This document shows positions 54,315-61,593 of a DNA stretch of 64,000 nucleotides, piece after piece. Below the pieces are notes generated by a model. The model saw only the letters and a program-made list of their open reading frames with translations, made no database searches and was not told the DNA's origin. The position numbers and the translations under genes were made by a program. Source of the DNA: CAYFPS01 sp964345075. GTDB lineage: Bacteria > CAIWAD01. The stretch spans positions 248,001 to 312,000 of the forward strand of contig CAYFPS010000001.1 of NCBI GenBank assembly GCA_964345075.1, in the 5' to 3' direction. Each line of letters starts with the position of its first letter. The stretch's first letter is position 1.

Positions 54315-55019
54315 ATGTTCCGCTTCGGCATATTTGATGCCATGAAAATAAAACCCGCATCCCCTACTCGTACCGAAGCCCTGCAGCTGCTCATGGAGCG
54401 CTTCTCGATGCTGACGGACCGCGCGAATTTTCTGAAGCAGCGCTGCAGCGGCCTGGGCCGCATGGAGTGCCAGACCCTTCAGCTGCTCGAGCGTTATCGC
54501 CAGAGCAAGCCGGAAATTCAGGAGCGCATTCGTCGCCGGGAGCTGAGCGATGAGGAGATCACCCTGCATCTGCCACGCTCCATGCGACAGGACTATGTCA
54601 ATGGTTCGCTTGCTTCGGAGCTGATTGACGAACTGCCGCGCGACCTTTCCATGAAGGCGCTGGCCGACGAGATTGGTGTAGCCTGCAGCCGCATGACGCG
54701 CATTGGCGACACGCTTTCCGACGAAATTGATCCGGTCAGTCAGCAGATGCGCGGCAAGGGCATGATTCACCGCGGCCCAAGTCCGGACGACCGCCGCGTC
54801 ATCCTGATTGGCATCACGGAAAAGGGCACGGAAAAAGTGGAGAGCCAGGGCGGTCAGAATTCGCGCATTGCAGAACTGATGATCGAAAAGCTGGGACCCG
54901 TCGACCTTCCGGTGGTGGAACAGGGCCTGAGCCTCTACCTTAAGGCTTTGGAAGAGATTCTGCCGCAGATGGCTGAAGAGCTTCCCGGCGACGACAGCGA
55001 TTGTAATATCAACACATAA
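54315..55019 (+). CDS. MarR-like winged-helix regulator
   Basis: A 234-residue probable regulator. The winged helix is LPRDLSMKALADEIGVACSRMTRIGDTLSDE, then MIHRGPSPDDRRVILIGITEKGTEKVE, which has the DxRR wing of MarR proteins. The 110-residue N-terminus (LLMERFSMLTDRANFLK) is helical and longer than usual. The start is uncertain: ATG 54315 or ATG 54342. It lies ten bases upstream of trxA, so may control redox response; that is inference. Confidence 0.75.
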   Translation: MFRFGIFDAMKIKPASPTRTEALQLLMERFSMLTDRANFLKQRCSGLGRMECQTLQLLERYRQSKPEIQERIRRRELSDEEITLHLPRSMRQDYVNGSLASELIDELPRDLSMKALADEIGVACSRMTRIGDTLSDEIDPVSQQMRGKGMIHRGPSPDDRRVILIGITEKGTEKVESQGGQNSRIAELMIEKLGPVDLPVVEQGLSLYLKALEEILPQMAEELPGDDSDCNINT

Positions 55020-55028
55020 GGAGAAATC

Positions 55029-55343
55029 ATGTCCATTCTGAAACTGGGCACCAACGACTTTCAGACAACCATCAATAGCGGTCTGACGCTGGTCGATTTC
55101 TGGGCCGAGTGGTGTGGCCCCTGCCGCATGCTGGCCCCGACTCTGGAGAAGATTGCCGCCATGCCCGATCTGGGCGCGAAAATCGCCAAGGTCAATGTGG
55201 ACGAGCACGGTATGCTGGCCCAGCAGTTCAACATTCGCGGCATTCCCACCATGATCCTTTTCAAGGACGGTCAGCCGGTGGATCAGATTGTCGGCCTGAC
55301 GGACGAGAAGAACATTCTGGCCTTGATCGAGCGCCACAAGTAG
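55029..55343 (+). CDS. trxA: Thioredoxin
   Basis: A 104-residue thioredoxin with VDFWAEWCGPCRMLAP (CGPC active site) and the cis-proline IRGIPTMILFKDG. Full length, no signal peptide, so cytosolic. AAGGAG precedes ATG 55029. It reduces protein disulphides and may feed electrons to the DsbD-like protein at 61.6 kb. Confidence 0.96.
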   Translation: MSILKLGTNDFQTTINSGLTLVDFWAEWCGPCRMLAPTLEKIAAMPDLGAKIAKVNVDEHGMLAQQFNIRGIPTMILFKDGQPVDQIVGLTDEKNILALIERHK

Positions 55344-55350
55344 TTCGCAC

Positions 55351-55374
55351 AAGCCCCGCCCGGCGGGGCTTTTT
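55351..55374 (+). terminator. Rho-independent terminator of trxA
   Basis: AAGCCCCGC (55351-55359) pairs with GCGGGGCTT (55363-55371) over a CCG loop, followed by T residues. Confidence 0.9.
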
Positions 55375-55441
55375 CACGGCCCGGCCGGAAAAATGTCCCA
55401 CCCCCCTTTCACTTTGTGCTCAAAAGCGAAAGGGAGGAATC

Positions 55442-55606
55442 ATGCTTTCAGGACAGAACTTGTGGCGGCCGGGCACCAAGAAGGAACTGATTCACAGCCT
55501 GGGCAGCATTTATCAGGGCGAAGAAGAGAAGCTGCGCAAAATGCCCAAGAAGCAGCTGATGGCCATCTTCTATTACCTGCGCAGGCGCTATGGCTATTTC
55601 AGTTGA
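55442..55606 (+). CDS. Small conserved-looking protein, 54 residues
   Basis: ATG 55442 has a strong GGGAGGA ribosome site. The peptide has IYQGEEEKLRKMPKKQLMAIFYYLRRRYGYFS at its end: basic, aromatic and helical. It lies ten bases upstream of the WYL pair, so may be cotranscribed. I do not recognise it; a DNA- or RNA-binding role is only suggested by charge. Confidence 0.65.
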   Translation: MLSGQNLWRPGTKKELIHSLGSIYQGEEEKLRKMPKKQLMAIFYYLRRRYGYFS

Positions 55607-55616
55607 TGGAGAATGA

Positions 55617-56624
55617 ATGAAGCCGATTGAGCGGCAGCTTGGACTGGTTGCCTATCTCTCCCATTACCGGCTGGGCCGGACGCTGGAAGAAGTTTGCCGG
55701 GACCTGCCCGACTATGGAAGGGGCGATGCCGCGCGCAAGAAGCTGCAGCGTGATCGCGCCCTGCTCGAGGCCGAGGGGCTGCCGATTCGCGTTGTCACAC
55801 AGGAGGGTGAAAGCGATGACGGCAACCTGCGCTACCTGTATCAGCTGGATCGCCGCCGCGTGTTCAGCCAGCCCCTAAGGCTCGAGGAGCGCGAGCGCCG
55901 CATGCTGTTTGACCTTTGTGATACACTTGCCGCCGAGCGCAGTTTTGAGTTTGGCTCGCTGGCAGCCTCGGCTCGTCAGAAACTGCTGGCGGAGCTTCCT
56001 GCAGAAAGCGCCCCGGTGGAAACAGGCGCAGCCCTGCCCGCGCCGCAGGAAACGGATCTGCTGGGCCAGCTACTGCTTGCCCTTAGGCAGGGCAAGTGCC
56101 TGCGCGTGTATTACGAGAGCATCTCAAGTGGACAGGCCGTCTGGCGTCTTATTCACCCCCTGCGCCTGGAGCTGGTGGATGGCGGCTGGATGCTTGGCGC
56201 CTGGTGTGAGCTGCGTGGCGCGCTGCGAAACTTTCGCCCGCATCGCATGCGCCAGATCGAGCTCCTGGACGTGCCGGTTAGCGAGGCCTTCAGGCAACAG
56301 GCCGGGCCAATGCCTTCCGGCGGTCTTGAAACCAAAGCCTGGGCCTGCGGGCTGGGCCTTGGTGGATCGCAGGGCCTGGCTGCCCGGGTCGTCTTTGATG
56401 CTGAACTTGCCTCCCTGGTCAGACGGCGCTATGCGGGGATGGGTCGTCTAAGCGCTGGCCCGTCGGGTGAGCTTGTCTTTGAGGCCACGGTGCTGGAGCC
56501 TGGGCGCTTCACCCGTTGGCTGCTCTCATGGGGAAGCCGCGCCAGACTGGAAGGGGGCGATGCGCTTGCCGCTGATGTTCAGCGCAGATTGAAGGGGATT
56601 CTCGGGGAGGCGGGCAATGGCTGA
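55617..56624 (+). CDS. WYL-domain transcription factor (PafB-like)
   Basis: A 335-residue protein: N-terminal winged helix (RQLGLVAYLSHYRLGRTLEEVC), DNA-contact region, then a WYL domain (about residues 165-245; CLRVYYESISSGQAVWRLIHPLRL and GWMLGAWCELRG) and a WCX-type extension. PafB/PafC heteromers activate DNA-damage genes in actinobacteria, and WYL domains sense nucleic acid. The next gene overlaps it by eight bases. One octamer at 55918. Confidence 0.83.
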   Translation: MKPIERQLGLVAYLSHYRLGRTLEEVCRDLPDYGRGDAARKKLQRDRALLEAEGLPIRVVTQEGESDDGNLRYLYQLDRRRVFSQPLRLEERERRMLFDLCDTLAAERSFEFGSLAASARQKLLAELPAESAPVETGAALPAPQETDLLGQLLLALRQGKCLRVYYESISSGQAVWRLIHPLRLELVDGGWMLGAWCELRGALRNFRPHRMRQIELLDVPVSEAFRQQAGPMPSGGLETKAWACGLGLGGSQGLAARVVFDAELASLVRRRYAGMGRLSAGPSGELVFEATVLEPGRFTRWLLSWGSRARLEGGDALAADVQRRLKGILGEAGNG

Positions 56625-57558
56625 GAAAGCTGGCATCGAAGATCTGCTCAACCTCCTGCCGCGCCTCAAGGCTTATGATGGCAAGCCTCTGGATGAAGCC
56701 GCGCGAGCGCTTGGGCTCCCGCCAGCCGAACTTCTGGCCAGGATGGAGCGCCTTTCCAGCCTTCGCTTTGGCGACATGGATCGCGGCGAGCTGATTGACT
56801 GCTGGGTGGAAGAGGGCCTTCTCTATCTGCACACAGGCGGTTTATTCGATCACGTGGTGCGTTTGAGTCGCGCGGAAATGATGGCGATTCTCTTTGGAGC
56901 CATCAGGCTGGGCGAGCAGAACCATCAGCTTCCCGCAGGCCTGCCTGCACTTCTTGAGCGGGTGGAAAAGGCCCTGGGCGAAGAGGGCGAGCTGAAGAGC
57001 TCGCTTTTGGGGCTGGCCGGGGACAGCGAGCCTTTTCTGGAGGATGTCCGGCAAGCAGTTGAAGACCGGACGCAGCTTGTCATCTGGTATTACAGTCTCT
57101 CCAGCGAGCGTTACCGCGAGCGGACCGTGGATCCATGGACGCTTAGCCGAGAGCGCGGGCGCTGGTATCTATATGGACTCGACCACGCCTCGGGCGAACC
57201 CAGAACCTTCCGGCTCGACCGAATCGGCGAGCTTCAACAGAAACTGCCCGGCAGCGCCGCGCCCATGCCTGCCCATTCATTGGAAGTGTCCGCGGAGGGC
57301 GGGCCTGTGGCGGACCTGTTGCTGGACCCACTATTGGCCCGCGTTGCCGGCGAGCAGGGCTGGAAGGACCTTGAGCCAACAGCGGACGGGCTTGTCTGGC
57401 GGCCAGCCTACGAAGAAGCAAGGACTTTTGTGGCGGCGCTATTACCCTTTGCCGAGCAGATTCGGTTACGCGGCCCCGAGCCCCTGGTTGAGGCCTGGCG
57501 GGAGGCCGTGGGTAAATTATTGTTACAACATGGCGCAAAAATTCAGAATCTGGATTAA
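56617..57558 (+). CDS. WYL-domain transcription factor (PafC-like)
   Basis: A 313-residue partner of the preceding gene. WYL domain at about residues 145-220 (LVIWYYSLSSERYRERTVDPWTL and RWYLYGLDHASGEPRTFRLDRIGEL). Its N-terminus is a winged-helix-like stretch of LLARMERLSSLRFG. Two adjacent WYL regulators match the PafBC arrangement, but role in damage response is inferred. Confidence 0.83.
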   Translation: MAEKAGIEDLLNLLPRLKAYDGKPLDEAARALGLPPAELLARMERLSSLRFGDMDRGELIDCWVEEGLLYLHTGGLFDHVVRLSRAEMMAILFGAIRLGEQNHQLPAGLPALLERVEKALGEEGELKSSLLGLAGDSEPFLEDVRQAVEDRTQLVIWYYSLSSERYRERTVDPWTLSRERGRWYLYGLDHASGEPRTFRLDRIGELQQKLPGSAAPMPAHSLEVSAEGGPVADLLLDPLLARVAGEQGWKDLEPTADGLVWRPAYEEARTFVAALLPFAEQIRLRGPEPLVEAWREAVGKLLLQHGAKIQNLD

Positions 57559-57603
57559 ATTCAGGAACTCCCTTGCCGATCAGGCTATTGACAAGGGGGA
57601 ATC

Positions 57604-58053
57604 ATGTGTAAGTCCAAGCCCTGGTTGCTTTGCACGACGTGTGGCAAAGAGTGGTCCAGCCAGAACGATGTCCTCGAAGACAATCAACTGATCCTGAACG
57701 GCTATATGCCGGATTTCACGGAGCTGCGCGACGGGCTCCTGCTGTTTACCCACCATGCGCCGGGCTGCGGAACAACACTGGCTGTTCGGGTCGGGGATGT
57801 CATTCACCTGCTGCCGGAAGAGCTGAGCCTGGAGCTTCGGCAAGGCGACTGGGACTGTCCCGGACACTGCCTTCAGGTCGATGTTCTCGATGCCTGCGGT
57901 GCGCGCTGCCGGGCTGCGGTCGTGCGTGGCCTGCTTCAGGTTTTCAGGAAGAAGGAGGACCGTAATCAGTTACCAGCGGGCCAGCAGCCAGCTCCCGGCC
58001 AGAAAGACGTTTCAGTTACCAGTATCCAGGTACCAGCAGGCCAGTCAGGCTGA
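57604..58053 (+). CDS. Zinc-ribbon-like protein, tail invaded by repeats
   Basis: A 149-residue protein. CKSKPWLLCTTCGKEW and later DWDCPGHCLQ and DACGARC give several Cys pairs, suggesting a zinc ribbon. The last 30 residues (after VFRKKEDR) are Gln/Pro/Val-rich because they are encoded by the intergenic repeat patch described at 57961, so the original stop was probably nearer 57960. Not recognised by family. It follows the WYL pair by 45 bases. Confidence 0.6.
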   Translation: MCKSKPWLLCTTCGKEWSSQNDVLEDNQLILNGYMPDFTELRDGLLLFTHHAPGCGTTLAVRVGDVIHLLPEELSLELRQGDWDCPGHCLQVDVLDACGARCRAAVVRGLLQVFRKKEDRNQLPAGQQPAPGQKDVSVTSIQVPAGQSG

Positions 58054-58247
58054 AGAAGCAGCCAGTTACCAGATTCCAGATACCAGTCAGAGAGGCGTTA
58101 GGCGTTAGACGTCAGTCCTTAGCAAGCCGCAAGCGAAGCCGAGAAGTGTCGGCAAGGCTGAACAATTTCGAATAACGCTAGCGGGAACTCTGTCGGGAAC
58201 CGTGAGTGCTGGAATTGTCAGGGATCATGGACGGCGGAGGGCTTCGG

Positions 58248-58267
58248 TGCCAGACACGTGTCTGGCA
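58248..58267. repeat. Perfect 20-base palindrome, REP-like
   Basis: TGCCAGACAC followed by GTGTCTGGCA is a perfect palindrome; a further partial copy (CGTGCCTGACAC) abuts it. This GTGTCTGGCA-type sequence resembles widespread REP elements mobilised by Y1 transposases. No transposase is seen in the window. Confidence 0.7.
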
Positions 58268-58361
58268 CGTGCCTGACACTTTTCATACGCCAAATCATAA
58301 CACAGATACGATTAGTCACCAGTTACTAGTTACCAGTTACCAGTCAGAAGTTTGCTGGTCC

Positions 58362-58386
58362 ACTGGCCCCTGGCCCGCTGACGCCT
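58362..58386 (+). repeat. 25-base direct repeat, copy 1
   Basis: The sequence starting ACTGGCCCCTGGCCCG and ending GACGCCT is repeated without change at 58436-58460. Between the copies lie the TAACGCC units and a CCCCGC-GGAC-GCGGGG hairpin (58420-58435). Confidence 0.8.
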
Positions 58387-58435
58387 AAGGCCTAACGCCT
58401 AACGCCTTACGCCCGTCATCCCCGCGGACGCGGGG

Positions 58436-58460
58436 ACTGGCCCCTGGCCCGCTGACGCCT
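58436..58460 (+). repeat. 25-base direct repeat, copy 2
   Basis: Exact second copy of the repeat at 58362. It extends over the last bases of the acyl-CoA dehydrogenase-like gene (stop at 58459-58461). Confidence 0.8.
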
Positions 58461-59622
58461 ACACGTACGCCGCAATCCCCGTCGCGGCCTGGCCCAGAAT
58501 CAGCGCGTGAATATCGTGCGTGCCTTCGTAAGTGTAGACGCTTTCCAGGTTGAGCATGTGTCGCCCGCACTGGTACTCGAGGCTGATTCCGTTGGCGCCC
58601 AGCATGGTGCGGCAGCTTCTGGCCACATCCAGCGCCATGGCCACATTGTTGCGCTTGGCCATGCTGATCTGCGCGGGACTCAGGCGATCTTCTTCCTTCA
58701 GCTGGCCAAGGCGTAAGACAAGCCCCTGCGCCAGCGTGATCTGAGTCATCATTTCGGCCAGCTTCGCCTGTTGCAGCTGAAAACTGGCCAGCGGGCGATC
58801 GAACTGCTTGCGCTCCTTTTGATAGGCCAGCGCCTCGTCATAGCAGGCCTGTGCCGCGCCCACGGCTCCCCAGGCAATCCCGTAGCGCGCCTGATTCAGG
58901 CAGCTAAGCGGTCCCTTCAGCCCCTTGACGCCCGGCAGGAGATTCTCTTTGGGCAGGCGCACATCCTTGAAAACCAGCTCGGACGTCACGCTGGCCCGCA
59001 GACTGAACTTGTGCTTGTGCAGGGGCGCGCTGAAGCCCGGCATGCCCTTTTCCACCAGAAAGCCGCGCACTTCGCCGTCCAGCTTGGCCCAGACCACCGC
59101 CACATCAGCCACGCTGCCATTGGTGATCCACATTTTCGCGCCGTTCAGGAGGTAGTGGTCGCCCTTGTCTTCGGCGCGCGTTTCCATACCGCCGGGATCG
59201 CTGCCGTGATCGGGTTCGGTCAGGCCAAAACAGCCGATAGCCTCGGCCGTGGCCAGTTGGGGCAGCCACTTGTCCCGCTGCTCGTCGGAGCCAAAGCGCC
59301 AGATTGGATACATGACCAGGCCGCTCTGCACGGAAAGAAAACTCCTGAGCCCGCTGTCGCCCCGCTCCAGCTCGCGGTTGATCAGGCCGTAAGCCGTGTG
59401 ACTAAGGCCCGCGCAGCCCCAGCCCTCGATGGTTGCGCCAAAGAGGCCCAGCTCGCCCATCTCGCGCGCCAGCTCAAAAGGAAAGCGGTCGGCCTCAAAA
59501 CAGTCCGCCACCAGCGGCATGAAGCGCTCACTCACCCAGCGCCGGACTTCCTGAGCGATGTGCTGCTCTTCTTCCTTGAGTAGATCATCAAAGCAGAAAA
59601 AATCTAAAGCCTGATACGACAT
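58459..59622 (-). CDS. Acyl-CoA dehydrogenase, glutaryl-CoA dehydrogenase-like
   Basis: A 387-residue flavoenzyme. CFGLTEPDHGSDPGGMETRA and GAKMWITNGSVADVAVVWAK are ACAD signatures; NLESVYTYEGTHDIHALILGQAATGIAAY at the C-terminus has the catalytic glutamate in YEGTHDIH as in glutaryl-CoA dehydrogenase. It oxidises (and may decarboxylate) glutaryl-CoA from lysine or tryptophan breakdown. ATG 59622 follows AGGAAAT. It stands alone, and its 3' end touches the repeat patch. Confidence 0.9.
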   Translation of the reverse strand: MSYQALDFFCFDDLLKEEEQHIAQEVRRWVSERFMPLVADCFEADRFPFELAREMGELGLFGATIEGWGCAGLSHTAYGLINRELERGDSGLRSFLSVQSGLVMYPIWRFGSDEQRDKWLPQLATAEAIGCFGLTEPDHGSDPGGMETRAEDKGDHYLLNGAKMWITNGSVADVAVVWAKLDGEVRGFLVEKGMPGFSAPLHKHKFSLRASVTSELVFKDVRLPKENLLPGVKGLKGPLSCLNQARYGIAWGAVGAAQACYDEALAYQKERKQFDRPLASFQLQQAKLAEMMTQITLAQGLVLRLGQLKEEDRLSPAQISMAKRNNVAMALDVARSCRTMLGANGISLEYQCGRHMLNLESVYTYEGTHDIHALILGQAATGIAAYV

Positions 59623-59748
59623 GGGATTTCCTTTCCGACCTTTTGTCCCTTGGGCAAGCCTCAAAGATAAGGTCTGCAAGCTTGGCTTTGGCTTGCCCCT
59701 TTTTGGGTGAGGTTGTATTCTAAGCAGTTAAGGGTCAGTTGGAGTTCC

Positions 59749-60879
59749 ATGCGAAAGAGTCGGCGCGGCGGGCGGATACCCCTCTTCATCTTTGTTGGCG
59801 TGATGCTGCTCGCGCTGGCCCAGACGCTCTGGTGGACCCTCTTTCAGTACCAGCAGAGCGTGGAGCTAAGGGAAGCCGAGCTCGCCCGCTATGAAGCGCA
59901 GGTTTCGGCCGTGCAGCTGGAGCTGCAGCGAATCGGCCGACCCTTAAGCCTGGCCGAGCGGCAGAATCTGCACGAGCTATATCCGGCAATGGCGCTTTCG
60001 GAGACGGACGAAGGCCAGACGGGTCTGACGCCGGTGGTCGCCACGGAAGTGCTGGAGCAGGTCTGGCAGGACTCTCGTTCCCGCACGCGTATGCTGGCCG
60101 CCGAAGGGGCCTTCTTTGCCCTGTTGCTGGTCTTTGGCTTGTGGTTGCAGCTTTTGGCCTATCGCCGGCTGGCCGACTCGGTCAGGCAGCAGAGCAACTT
60201 CATCAGTGCCGTGACACACGAGCTGAAGTCGCCCCTGACCTCGATCAGTCTTTTTGCCGAGCTTCTTGACGAAGAGCACGTGGCGGATGAAACACGGCGC
60301 TCGGCGGCCAGTTCGATCCTGGAGGAGAGCGCACGCCTGACGGCGCTGGTAGAGCAGATTCTTCGTGTGCGCACGCTGGATGCCCGTGACATGCGCCTTG
60401 AAAAGCAGCCGGTTGATCTGACTTCGGTTGTATCACGCCAGCTCGACACTCTGGCGCGCCGGGCGGAGGGCTCCGGAATTAAGCTTGTATCACAGGCCGG
60501 AAATTCGCCCATGATGGTTCGGGGAGATGCGGAAGCTCTGTGCCTGATTGTGGGCAACCTGCTGGATAACGCGCTTAAGTATTCTGAGGCGGGCACGTGT
60601 ATCACGGCCGGACTCAAGCGCCACGGAAAGCTGGTGGAGTGCTGGGTGCAGGATGAAGGCGCAGGCTTTCATCCGGAAGAAGGACGCCGCCTCTTTGATC
60701 GCTTCTATCGTGGCGGTGACGAAATGACACGGCGCACCACGGGTACGGGCCTCGGCCTTTATCTTGTGCGGGAATTCGCCGAGGCCATGGATGGTCGAGT
60801 TAGAGCGGACAGCGAGGGGCCCGGAACGGGCGCCTGTTTTACGCTGACGCTACCCCTGTTGAACGGAAAGGATGCCTGA
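59749..60879 (+). CDS. Sensor histidine kinase
   Basis: A 376-residue membrane kinase. Two membrane helices (about 10-30, FIFVGVMLLALAQTLWW, and 120-140, GAFFALLLVFGLWLQLLAY) flank a periplasmic sensor; then FISAVTHELKSPLTSI (H-box), NLLDNALKYS (N-box), DEGAGF and GTGLGLYLVREFAEAM. ATG 59749 has TTGGAG; GTG 59707 is a longer alternative. Three octamers at 60429, 60486 and 60598. It overlaps its response regulator by TGATG. Confidence 0.92.
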   Translation: MRKSRRGGRIPLFIFVGVMLLALAQTLWWTLFQYQQSVELREAELARYEAQVSAVQLELQRIGRPLSLAERQNLHELYPAMALSETDEGQTGLTPVVATEVLEQVWQDSRSRTRMLAAEGAFFALLLVFGLWLQLLAYRRLADSVRQQSNFISAVTHELKSPLTSISLFAELLDEEHVADETRRSAASSILEESARLTALVEQILRVRTLDARDMRLEKQPVDLTSVVSRQLDTLARRAEGSGIKLVSQAGNSPMMVRGDAEALCLIVGNLLDNALKYSEAGTCITAGLKRHGKLVECWVQDEGAGFHPEEGRRLFDRFYRGGDEMTRRTTGTGLGLYLVREFAEAMDGRVRADSEGPGTGACFTLTLPLLNGKDA

Positions 60880-61583
60880 TGGCTCGAATCCTCATTGTGG
60901 AAGACGAAAAGAACATCGCCGAGGCGGTCACGCTGCACCTGGTGGCGGCCGGGCACCATGTTCAATTTGTCGACAACGGTGATACAGGCCTGCGTGAGAT
61001 CGTTGAGGGCACGCACGAGCTGGTGCTGCTGGACGTGATGCTGCCGGGCCTCGACGGTTTTGAGGTCTGTCGCCGGGCCCGCGAGTCGGGCGCGCGCCTG
61101 CCCATTCTTTTTCTGACAGCCAAGGATATGGACGACGACCGTGTCCGCGGCCTGGAGCTGGGCGGCGATGATTATATGACCAAGCCCTTCAACATGCGCG
61201 AGCTCAAGGCAAGAATTGAAGGCATGCTGCGCCGGCAGGTCTGGTACCAGCAGACTCCCGTCGTGGGCGAAGTGTTCCAGTTCGGCGGGAACGAAGTCAA
61301 CTTTTCCTCCTACGAGGCCTCCCTGTCCACGGGCGAGCGCATTCGCCTCACCCAGAAGGAGTGCATGCTACTCAAGCTGCTGGTGGAGAAGGATGGTATT
61401 GTCGTTGAGCGATCCGAAATCCTTGATGCGGTCTGGGGCTACGAAAACTACCCCTCCACGCGAACGGTCGACAATCTGGTGCTGCACTTGCGCAAGCACT
61501 TCGAGACCGACCCGAAAAACCCGAAGCACTTCCTTTCCGTGTACCGGGTTGGCTATCGTTTTGTCAAGATCCCTGAAGAATAG
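60879..61583 (+). CDS. OmpR/PhoB-type response regulator
   Basis: A 234-residue regulator. Receiver domain: ILIVEDEKNIAEAV, phospho-acceptor in LVLLDVMLPGLDGFEVC, ILFLTAKDMDDDRV, and lysine in DDYMTKPFNMREL. The C-terminal winged helix is RLTQKECMLLKLLVEKDGIVVERSEIL and RTVDNLVLHLRKHFE. It acts with the adjacent kinase. One octamer at 60979 (Gly-Asp-Thr). Confidence 0.94.
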   Translation: MARILIVEDEKNIAEAVTLHLVAAGHHVQFVDNGDTGLREIVEGTHELVLLDVMLPGLDGFEVCRRARESGARLPILFLTAKDMDDDRVRGLELGGDDYMTKPFNMRELKARIEGMLRRQVWYQQTPVVGEVFQFGGNEVNFSSYEASLSTGERIRLTQKECMLLKLLVEKDGIVVERSEILDAVWGYENYPSTRTVDNLVLHLRKHFETDPKNPKHFLSVYRVGYRFVKIPEE

Positions 61584-61593
61584 GACCCAAGGC

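Larger units (their letters stand above)
57961..58460. repeat. Intergenic repeat patch of CAGTTACCAG and GGCGTTA units
   Basis: This 500-base stretch carries no gene except the end of the previous one. It holds many copies of CAGTTACCAG and close forms (near 57967, 58012, 58061, 58320-58350), GGCGTTA units in one sense (58092-58105) and TAACGCC in the other (58391-58410). It has no uptake-type octamer. It looks like a landing zone of small non-coding repeats. Confidence 0.75.

Noticed and set aside
59652..59698. Inverted repeat GGGCAAGCC...GGCTTGCCC before the histidine kinase
   Set aside because: The loop is about 29 bases and no plus-strand gene ends upstream, so a terminator is unlikely; role unclear.
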